From Primula veris (Eukaryota; Streptophyta; Magnoliopsida; Ericales; Primulaceae), in assembly GCA_963682055.1 (NCBI GenBank), contig OY821741.1, positions 14,451,197 through 14,515,196 on the forward strand: DNA of 64,000 bases, given 5' to 3'. Shown one piece after another: positions 9,603 through 19,179 of this stretch. The translations under genes were made by a program, and so were the position numbers. The notes beneath the pieces were generated by a model. It worked only from the letters and a program-made list of their open reading frames with translations, was not told the DNA's origin and ran no database searches. Every line of letters starts with the position of its first letter. The stretch's first letter is position 1.

Positions 9603-10204
9603 CTGCCCTAGATCGCTGCCACCACTGCCATAAACCATTGACATCATCCCCATCGTCATCCGAGTTCACCGTCGCTATCACAATCTACCATCGGAGCTTA
9701 GCTCTGCCTCACCTCTGTCCCCATCACATATCTCTCTCTATCTGCTTCGTCACACTGCAGATCTGGTCACCACGACTTCTCCACCACGGCAGCGGAGCAC
9801 TGAGACGGTCATAGTGTGTGTTCAAGGGTGGATATGGTAGAAAAGCAAATCTTGTGATACAGATTTGTGTGGTGATTTTGTATGAAATTAATTCATTGTA
9901 CAAAGATGAGTTTTGAAATTTTGACACTAATGGACTTAATTTTATATCTGAAGTTTGGTCTCAGGGATGGTACAGTTCAAGAAAATTGGATATTAATGAT
10001 GAGTGTGACTAGGATAGATTTATAAAATGGACTTTATGTGCACTTTTTTCAGTAATATTTTTAAATTGGTTGAATTAGATGTATATTTGTATAGATAATG
10101 GTGAGCTGACGAATATCTAAATCTTGATATCACAAAAAAAATTGATACTAGCGATACGAATCTCCTGTTCACAATGGTTTTCTGTGTGGTTTTGGATTTT
10201 TTTT

Positions 10205-10912
10205 TATTAGTGTCAAAAAAATTATGCTTATATTTTATATTAGATTGTCAAAAAAATTATATTATATTTTCAATAATTTTGTCTTAAATTATCAAAAATG
10301 TTGTATTAAATGGTCAAAAAAATCGTATTATATTGTCAAAAAATTGTATAAAATTTTCTATTATATTGTCAAATAAATTATATTATATTTTTAAAAAAAT
10401 TGTATTAGATTGTTAATTTTTTTGTATTAGATTAGATTGTCACAAAAAATGCATTAGATTGTCTAATAGATTGTCAAATAAATAATATTATATTTTCAAT
10501 AATTTTGTATTAAATTGTCAAAAATGTTGTATTAGATTATCAAAAAAATAATATTAGATTGTCAAAAAATTTGTATTATATTGTCAATTTTTTTGTATTA
10601 GATTGTCAAAAAATTTAAATTAGATTGTTAAACATTTTGTATTATATTTTCAAAAATTTTGAATTAAATTGTAAAAATTTTGTATTAGATTCTCAAAATA
10701 TTTAAATTAAATTGTCAAATTTTGTATTATATTGTCAAAAAAATTGAATTTATATTGTCAAAATTTTGTATTAGATTGTTAAAAAAATTGAATTAAATTA
10801 TCCAAAAAATTGAATTAAATTGTCAAAATTTTGTATTAGATTGTCAAATTTGTTATATTAGATTGTCAAAAATATTGTATTAGATTGTCAAAAAAATCGT
10901 ATTTGATTTTTT
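10205..10912. repeat. Degenerate ~22-bp minisatellite, TTAGATTGTCAAAAA family
   Basis: About 30 imperfect units of the form GTATTAGATTGTCAAAAAA, 20-25 bp each, run without a break. Variants include ATTAAATTGTC and ATTATATTGTC. The sequence is extremely AT-rich and holds no open frame. Confidence 0.85.
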
Positions 10913-10990
10913 TGCATATTTTCGATTTTTTTAAAAAATTCTGGATTTTTTTTTTTTTTTTTTGAGTTTTTTCATTTATTTTAATTTTCG

Positions 10991-11092
10991 GTCAACGCCG
11001 ACGGTCAACGCCGAAGTCCAGCAGTTAACACCGGAGTCCGGCAGTGAACGCCGAAGTCCAGTCAATGGCCTTGGCCTTGGTCTTGGTCAAAT
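10991..11092. repeat. GC-rich short repeats (GTCAACGCCGAAGTCCAG)
   Basis: Four to five diverged units of about 20 bp on the pattern GTCAACGCCGAAGTCCAGCA, then a CTTGGC/CTTGGT hexamer run. The sharp switch from the AT-only minisatellite suggests part of a separate element. Confidence 0.65.
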
Positions 11093-11717
11093 TTTTATTA
11101 GAAAAAATGTGTTGGGCTTATGTGTCAAGTAGTACCAATTTACAATAAATAGTTTGAAAGTAATACTAACTATTAAATAAGTAGTTTCAAAAGTTATTAT
11201 CTCAAATTCACTCAATCAAAATGAAGAAATGAGTACTCAGAAGGCCCAAGAATAACTCATATACACATTAGAGATTTGGGCTTACTAGGCCCATGAGTCC
11301 CATAGTTGAAAGAATCTAGAAACCGATTATTCCGATCTAACCGGTTATGAAGCTGATTTTTGGATTTTTAGTTGTAAAATTTATCGTATATTGATGCATA
11401 GTAACATGCCTAAGCCATATGGAATATTATCATACTACGTCTTAATTTTTGCATGTTGTTAGACTTGACGACTCCACAATTTCCAACCCAAAATCTTGAA
11501 TCTTTAATAACCGAATTTCAAATTGATTATTTCATGGTGGATCGACTCAGTACTTCTGAAATTTTATATTCAAACCACACTCATACTCTTATAAGGCTTT
11601 GTTATATGGAAAAAACACATAACCGAGGCAGTAAAGACCCGTCCGTATCACACCTATAAGTTTATTTTCTCCTTATAAAGGTAAAATGATATTAGTTACA
11701 ATACATGAAAATAACTG

Positions 11718-11824
11718 CAGTAAAACCTCTCTAAATTAATATTGATGAGACTAAAGAATTTATTAATTTAGAGAGATATTATTTAATCAATAAATTAATA
11801 ATTTATTGTTTAAAGAGGTTTTTA
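11718..11824. mobile_element. Emigrant-like (pogo/Tc1-mariner) MITE, diverged
   Basis: It starts CAGTAAAACCTCT, the terminal motif I recall for Emigrant MITEs, and ends in AGAGGTTTTTA. An internal hairpin pairs CTCTCTAAATTAATA with TATTAATTTAGAGAG. It is present in block A but not in the matching part of block B, so it inserted after the duplication. The right terminus is worn and the TA target duplication is unclear. Confidence 0.55.
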
Positions 11825-12534
11825 TCAATTCAATAAATGTACTCAATAATAACATTAAACTCATTATATATTACTAAAAATACTCGTTAATAAAGACAAA
11901 TATACTAATTCACTTACTAATATATAAATTTTGTTACATTTTAAACTGTGTCGTAGACTAAGAATAGACATTAGACCTACATTCAACTATGGATGAACTC
12001 TAAGTAAATTTAGAATTTAAAAATAATTAAACGATTTTACGACGTAATTCTGTTGACATTAGACCTAATTCATTGTAGAACTAATGTAATTAACCGTAAA
12101 ACCATGAAACTAATCGGTGGCATTGTGAGTCCAAGCATCATTTGTATTATCTAATACAAGCATAGTCCGACCGGATTTGTTAGTCCCGATACTACCAAAG
12201 TTCCAAATAAACAAGGCCGTCTGTACTAACATTTTATTCTAAATTTTTAGTATTAAATGGAGTATCAAAAGCTATCAATTACTAATGACTTAACGTACGT
12301 ATTTATAACGCACAACCCCTTTCAATTTTCCTATGTGATAAAAAATGATAAATTTATTTGGTTCACCATCCAGCAAACTTCATTTAAAAAAAAAAAAAAC
12401 TACATTGGAATTTGGAACTATTCCAAAATATAAATTCGAATTAAATCAGAGTTAGCATAGCGGTATTTTCTCCACCTATTCGAGGGGAGAAAATTACTAA
12501 AATATTCTCTAACCTATCAATTTTTAGCGATCTG

Positions 12535-12650
12535 ATATCTAACCTAACACTTTTTTCTAATTTGGTACTCAACATATACGTTTCGTTCTAATTTGGTAGC
12601 TAACTTAACATTTTTTCTAATTTGATACTCAGCTTATACGTATTCAGTCC
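12535..12650. repeat. Three diverged units of ~50 bp
   Basis: The pattern CTAATTTGGTACTCAACATATACG occurs three times in variant form (near 12557, 12588 and 12618), each after a word like CTAACCTAACA. It lies inside duplication block A. Confidence 0.55.
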
Positions 12651-13185
12651 AATTAATGGACTCAATTTGCATTCGATCATCGGTTTTTAACGCATAATAA
12701 GTCTCTTTTATTATTGATTAACTTAATTATGTGAAACTTTTAATTGTTATATTAAAAAATTTAAAGTGAAATCACTATTTAATATGCTTGAGTTAATTAG
12801 GTTAAAAATTTAGAGAAAATTACTCCTCGTGATCACATTAAGTTATAAAAATGGAGACGAGTTGGTCAAGTTTATTTTATGTAACAAACAAAATTTAATC
12901 TCGTTCCCTCCATTTTTCAAGAACAACCTAAATAAAGCATGCATGAGCCATTTGACATATTAACACAAATCGACTTTAATCACTTGTTGATTTGGACTCG
13001 TCACATGACATATATTCACCATTTATAAGAATTTTCAAGTACATAACTATATTTAAGCTTATATGAAAACGTTATTCATCTATTTATCTTGTAAAAAACT
13101 ATAACTTTTAAGGTTAAATTACTCTACCCTTCTTTTGCTTGAATAATTAACGTTTATTCATCTATAATTTTTCCTTATATGCTAT

Positions 13186-13230
13186 TATATATATATATAT
13201 ATATATAATTTTTCCTTATATGCTATTATA

Positions 13231-13274
<44 letters not shown>
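13186..13274. repeat. (AT)n microsatellites with a duplicated spacer
   Basis: Two AT runs are separated by a spacer (ATTTTTCCTTATATGC) that occurs both before and between them. Replication slippage is the likely origin. Confidence 0.9.
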
Positions 13275-13276
<2 letters not shown>

Positions 13277-14020
13277 TGATCACTCAAAACGACATTGCAA
13301 GATTCGATTGTGAGAACAACATTTCAATGCCTTGTTAATTCTTTTATTTCAAAAAACTTTAACTCTGGAGTCGAATTAGCTATAACTTTTTTACATTACA
13401 AGAAACCGCCGGACTAGTCATCGTTTTGCTTAAAATTAACTCGTACTCGTAATCACTCTACATCTGATCAAGCGGAAATTCTTCTCGAATATCCATTCCC
13501 TCGTACTTTCTACATTCGAAACACCTTTCACTCCATAAACACGAATCAAACTGTCCCCTCCACCACATATAGCAAAACTGTCACAATCAAAAGAAGCAAA
13601 ACCAAACTAAACTCAAACTCAAACTCTAAGCACCACTTTATAAATCCAACATTTGTCCAGCCCACTTACATTATTATGTCTCAGTTAAACTGTCTCAATG
13701 ATTTCAGTCCCTTTCTTTTCCAGATAATTGGATATTATTTGTACTTTGCAAGAAAAAGTAGTGATTTTAAGCACAAAACGAGAATTCGAGAAAAATAGCA
13801 CCTGAAAATGGACAAAACGAAGAAATGAAGACCTAACAACTCGTATATACACAGTAGAGAGTTTAGGTCCGCTATAGAAAAAATTATTAAGAAAATATCT
13901 GCAGTTATGAAAATAATTAAGTTTAGGTCCATTTTCAATAAGAAAAGGAAAATGCTTTTAAATTAATATTTAACTTTAGGGATTTTGATTGTTAGTAATA
14001 TTATATTTAACAATTTTTTT

Positions 14021-14225
14021 ATTTTTAATTAATATTTAAATTTAGGATAGACTTAACTAGGGTTCTATTATATTTTTATTTGAGTTTTTAGTGAGTTGAA
14101 TTTTTAGATTTAAGAATTTTTCTTATTTTTAATTAATATTTAAATTTAGAATATGCACAACTAGGGTTCTAGTATATTTTTATTTGAGTTTTTAGTAGAT
14201 TGAGTTTTTATTACGTACCGTGATT
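14021..14225. repeat. 104-bp tandem duplication
   Basis: The segment starting ATTTTTAATTAATATTTAAA at 14021 recurs at 14125, including the word ACTAGGGTTCTA and TTTATTTGAGTTTTTAG, with a few substitutions. Confidence 0.85.
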
Positions 14226-14892
14226 TGTACTGCTATCTTCTAATTTTTTTTTATTGAAATATTAATGTCAAAATTTCACCACAAATTTTTGAATAGAAAC
14301 ACAAATAAACGATATGTATAAATAAATAACTAGAAAGATTAAAATAGTAATTAGTGTTAAGAATGAGACGAATCTTTACCTTCTTAGTAGTTGCAGTAGT
14401 AACACCATATTTTTTTTACTGAGATTATTTTATACGTGTTTAGAAAAATGTGACTAACACTGTTCCATGTCACAAGATAGATTTTACGGGTGAGAGGGTG
14501 GTTATAACATCAGTCATAGAAATAACACATGGCTACTACGCTCGTGCGGGCGCTGCACTAGATTAACTCTTGTTTCAGTTAATTCACTTTAGCCCCCCTT
14601 GAAGTTTAGAATTTTTTTGTTTCGGTCCCTCTAGTTTAAATTTAAATATAAAAAGCTATATGATTGGCAATTTTGATATATTAAATACTACAATTCAATC
14701 ATAACTATTAAATTTTACCCCATATTGAATTTTTACACCAATTTTTTTTTCATCCAAGAAAACACTAAACGAGTGATTAAAAAGTTGAAAAAAAAAACAA
14801 AAAAAATCTGAAAACACTAAGAAGTCATTACACTGTCTCTAATACAGGCAAAACGACAAAATATACTAGAAGAGTTGACTTAGATTAAACAC

Positions 14893-15140
14893 AATGAGTC
14901 ATTTTAAAGAAGTCTTCGTCGTTTAAAAATAGTCTTAAGTATTTTTAAAAGCAGTGTTAGTCATTTTAAAAACAGTATTGAGACATTTTAGATTTATTTT
15001 AAAAACAATTTAAGTTATTTTAGAGTCATTTTAAAATAGTCAAAGTCTTTAAAAACGGTCTGGATCGTTTTGAAAGAACTTAGGGTCATTTTAAAAATAA
15101 TCGGAATCATTTTAAAAATATAGTCAAAGTCATTTTTATG
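14893..15140. repeat. Degenerate minisatellite, GTCATTTTAAAAACAGT family
   Basis: About ten units on the pattern AGTCATTTTAAAAATAGT, 22-25 bp each, variably decayed. Confidence 0.75.
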
Positions 15141-15150
15141 TTTGCAACAG

Positions 15151-17400
15151 ACTTACATTTTTTTATAGTGTTAAATGGAGTTGCAGACAAATTACTAATT
15201 AATGACTTAAATGTATTTGTAAAGAACAACATCTATCAATTGGTGATAAAAAATAATAAATTCATTTGGTTCACGATCCAACAAACTTTATTGGAACTAT
15301 TCTAAAATACAAGTTCGAACTAAAGAAAAGTTAGTATTTAGGTACTTTTACACCTATTTGAGAGAGAAGCATTTCAAAAAACCCGATAAAAAGAAGTGGT
15401 ACACTTGACTTAAGGTGTGTATATAGATCATTTTTCTTATATTCTTAAAGGAAAAAACACATCAATGGTACAATAATCCGTTAGAATCAATTATAATTGT
15501 TTACTTCATTCTTTTATGAACTCCTCACTTAATGTAAAGAATTAAAGATATTTATCATCACGCAAATTAATTGCAGGCAAATTAATTAAGTTAGTAGAAA
15601 ACTTATTGGCAGAGAAAAAAATAACAAATAACACAATTTCCAACCCAAATTCTAGGATCTTTAAATATTGAATTTCAACTTTATTAATTTCCCATGGATC
15701 GACGTCGTACCTCCCTAATTCTATATTACAACCGCACTCGTACTCTTACGAGACTTTGTTACGTGGAAAAAACATGTAGCTGAAACAGTAAACTAACTCC
15801 CATCCTTAAGTAATTTGGTACTCCGCATTAGTTTTTTTCTTCTTATAAGGTTAGACCGGTTATAGTCACAACGCATGAAATTATCTAATTAATTTAGTAT
15901 CACTATTTCTGCGATAAAATATTATGATATCATATTTTGTTAAAATGCGACTGTCGCTAAATTTAATAACATAATAGCAACAAAACACTAATAAATTTCG
16001 TTGCTAATAGAGCAACTAAATTTTAGGACTCTCTTTAGCACTACTGCACAAGCATAGCAACATAATATGTACTTACATTTTATTATAGTGTTAAATGGAG
16101 TTTCAGATGCTACCAATTACTAATGACTTAATAAATGTATTTGTAAAGCACAACCCCTATCAATTTTCCTAGGTGATAAAAAATGATAAATTCATTTGGT
16201 TAAGAATCCAACAAACTTTATTGGAACTATTCCAAAATACAAGTTCGAACTAAAGAAAAGTTAGTATTTAGGTACTTCTTCACCTATTCCAGAGAGAAGC
16301 ATTTCAAAAAACCAGATAAAAAGAAGTGGAACACTTGACTTAAAGTGTGTATATAGATCATTTTTCTTATATTCTTAAAGGAAAAAACATATCAATGGTA
16401 CAATAATCCGTTAGAATCAATTATAATTGTTTACTTCATTCTTTTATGGACTACTCACTTAATGTAAAGAATTAAAGATATTTATCATCACGCAAATTAA
16501 TTGCAGGCAAATTAATTAAGTTAGTAGAAAACTTATTGGCAGAGAAAAAAATAACAAATAACACAATTTCCAACCCAAATTCTAGGATCTTTAAATATTG
16601 AATTTCAACTTTATTAATTTCCCATGGATCGACGTCGTACCTCCCTAATTCTATATTACAACCGCACTCGTACTCTTACGAGACTTTGTTACGTGGAAAA
16701 AACATGTAGCTGAAACAATAAACTAACTCCCATCCTTAAGTAATTTGGTACTCCGCATTAGTTTTTTTCTTCTTATAAGGTTAGACCGGTTATAGTCACA
16801 ACGCATGAAATTATCTAATTAATTTAGTATCACTATTTCTGCGATAAAATATCATGATATCATATTTTGTTAAAATGCGACTGGTCGCTAAATTTAATAA
16901 CATAATAGCAACAAAACACTAATAAATTTTGTTGCTAATAGAGCAACTAAATTTTAGGACTCTCTTTAGCACTACTGCACAAGCATAGCAACATAATATG
17001 TACTTACATTTTATTATAGTGTTAAATGGAGTTTCAGATGCTACCAATTACTAATGACTTAATAAATGTATTTGTAAAGCACAACCCCTATCAATTCTCC
17101 TAGGTGATAAAAAATGATAAATTCATTTGGTTAAGAATCCAACAAACTTTATTGGAACTATTCCAAAATACAAGTTCGAACTAAAAAAAAGTTAGTATTT
17201 AGGTACTTCTTCACCTACTCGAGAGAAGCATTCCAAAAAAACCCGGTGAAAAGAAGCGGTGGATTTGAGCTAATCTGTGTATATAGATCATTTTTCTTAT
17301 ATTTTTAAAGGAAAAACATATTAATGGTACAATAATTCGCTAGAATCAATTATAATTGTTTAGTTCATTCTTTTATTGACTCCTCAATATAAAGAATTAA
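15151..17400 (+). repeat. Tandem repeat of ~920-931 bp (two full units and a partial third)
   Basis: Unit starts at ACTTACATTTT lie at 15151, 16071 and 17002. The marker GTTAAATGGAGT falls at 15170, 16090 and 17021. The second unit and the start of the third are nearly identical; the first unit is more diverged at its start. Each full unit has a segment absent from block A (about 15899-16070) with TTCGTTGCTAA and AGCAACAAAA words in inverted orientation, suggesting an inserted small element. Confidence 0.88.
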
Positions 17401-18525
17401 AGATATTTCTCATGATGCATATGACAAAGATTACATACTGTTTATATTTAAACATTAATAAAATTGTAATAAATAAATTTACATAATTGAACAGACATAG
17501 TACAAAAACTTGAAGAGAAGTGCATTTTTTTTTGAAAGGTAATATAAACATTATCCTCGTTTTCCCTGTTTTGTCCTTTTGCTATTGACTGGTGAAAGAG
17601 AACTATACTAATGATATAATAAGTTTTATGAGAACTCTAATTACTCCTCATCTTCTAGTGATCACACTACAAGTCCTAAGTCATAAAAATGGAGACGAAT
17701 TGGTCAAGTTTTTATGTAGCAGAACAAATTTAATCCCGTTCTCCACATTTTTTTTAAAATTAGAACATCTTGAATAAAGCATACATGGGCCATTTGACAT
17801 AATTTCGACTCAAATAGGCTCCAATCACTTTGATGGTTTGAACACGTCACATTGACATATATTCACTATAATATCAAAAAAATCCAAGTACAAAACTACC
17901 AAACGGTCCAAACTCATGACTTATTGACTTGCAAAAAATTTAAGTTTAATTTAATATTTATGTTTCATCGTATTTAGTTAGTTAGTAGATTATATCGAAA
18001 CGTTATTTATCTTGTAAAAACCTATAATTTTTAAGGTCGAATTACTCTACCGTTCTTTTGCTTGGATAATTAATTTTGTCGTTAAAATTCCGATCATACA
18101 ACATTGTATGATTCGATTGTGAACGTTATTCTTCTATATTTTTTCCTTAATTGCTTGTTTTTTTTTGTTTTAAATTGATCATCCCGAACGACATCGTATG
18201 ATTCGACTGTTATAACGACATTTCAACGACTTGTCAATTCTTTTATCTCAATAAACTTATATTCTCAAGTCGAATCAGTTAACTTTCTTGCGTCATACGA
18301 AATGCCTAAACTGGTCATCATTTCGCTTAAAACTCATATTCCTACAATTCCTCTACATCCAATCAAGCAGAAACTTTTCTCGAATATCCCGAAACACCTT
18401 TAAGTCCATAAACACGAATTAAGATTAAACCGTTCCGTCCACCACTTATGACAAAATTGTCACAATCCAAAGAAGCAAAACCAAACCGAAGTGGAACTCA
18501 AACTTTAAGCACCACTTGAAAGTCT
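15642..18525 (+). repeat. Segmental duplication block B (MBD9-proximal copy)
   Basis: Direct counterpart of block A at 11475-13665, enlarged by the ~925-bp tandem repeat. It ends about 400 bp before the MBD9 start codon, so it includes the distal promoter. A CT-rich stretch at 18635-18685 lies just downstream of it. Confidence 0.78.
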
Positions 18526-18689
18526 TAACTACTAACACTTTAACGGACAAAGCCCACTTTGGTCCTTTTTTCACTCACTTGAAAACAAATAAGTTTTTTC
18601 TTTTTTGAAAAATGAATAAAAACAAATAAGTTTGTTTCAACCTTTTCTTCTCATTTTCCTCTCTCTCCGTTACAATCTCTCACTAACTT

Positions 18690-18916
18690 AAATACATACA
18701 TATACTTACATATATATATAAATATACTCTCAATGCTTGTTCACTGTAATTGAGTTAAACTAGATTAAAAAAAAAACCCAATAACTCAAACAGAGAGATA
18801 TATACATATACATACATATTATATATAAATAAATATATACATATACTCAATGCTTGTTCGGTGTAATTGAGCTAAAACTAGATTAGACAAACAAAGCCCA
18901 AAAATCCAAACAAGAA
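18690..18916 (+). promoter_or_regulatory. MBD9 5' flank / 5' UTR with 117-bp tandem duplication
   Basis: A segment with ACTAGATTA and CAATGCTTGTTC...GTGTAATTGAG occurs twice, 117 bp apart (18731 and 18848), immediately before the ATG at 18917. ATATATAAATATA words could act as TATA boxes in both units. A CT-rich run upstream (CCTCTCTCTCC) is typical of plant 5' ends. The transcription start cannot be fixed, but at least one repeat is likely to be in the leader. Confidence 0.55.
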
Positions 18917-19179
18917 ATGGAGCAAACAGGGTCAAGGGCTCGGCCATTCGAGATCGACTTAAACGAGCCAGCGGAGGGAGGCGGTGTTGATGTGACAGTG
19001 ATGTGTTGCAGGTGCGGGAAGCCGGGAGGCGAAAGAAGGGGAGAGAGGAGGGGAGAGTGGGAATGCTTCAGCTGTGTGTTGAGTGGCGGAGGAGGAGGGG
19101 GAAGGAGGGTGATTGATGTGAACGAGCCGGTGTGGCAGGAGGCGGGGTATGTGGGTGCTGACGTGGCTGTGCGGGGACG
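18917..19179 (+). CDS. MBD9: MBD9 exon 1: EAR-like DLNEP and PHD remnant
   Basis: Codes residues 1-87 plus two bases of codon 88. FEIDLNEPAE near the N-terminus matches the DLNxxP type of EAR repression motif, and IDVNEP follows at about 66. Between them CCRCG...EWECFSC keeps only the first and last cysteine pairs of the N-terminal PHD finger found in Arabidopsis MBD9; the middle ligands are gone. It is strongly GC-rich beside AT-rich flanks. The donor is taken as ACG|GTACGAG because it alone gives a correct phase with exon 2. This is the first in-frame ATG of the frame. Confidence 0.85.

Larger units (their letters stand above)
11475..13665 (+). repeat. Segmental duplication block A (orphan copy of MBD9 upstream DNA)
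   Basis: Four sub-blocks match sequence nearer the gene in the same direction. 11475-11705 matches about 15642 and 16563. 12225-12470 matches 15150, 16070 and 17000. 12818-13170 matches about 17642-18075. 13285-13665 matches about 18170-18525. Shared words include ATGGAGACGA then TTGGTCAAG, and AATCAAGCAGAAA-type sequence before CTTCTCGAATATCC. The copies have diverged and acquired separate insertions, so the duplication is old. No MBD9 exon follows block A. Confidence 0.8.
13700..15150. other. Gene-less AT-rich sequence between duplication blocks
   Basis: No gene is seen. It holds a 104-bp tandem duplication, a degenerate minisatellite (both listed separately) and a GC-rich hairpin-like word ending GGGCGCTGCACTAG at about 14563. 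Confidence 0.6.

Noticed and set aside
10205..10912. CRISPR-like array
   Set aside because: The units are tandem with no unique spacers, degenerate, and in eukaryotic DNA; a minisatellite explains it.
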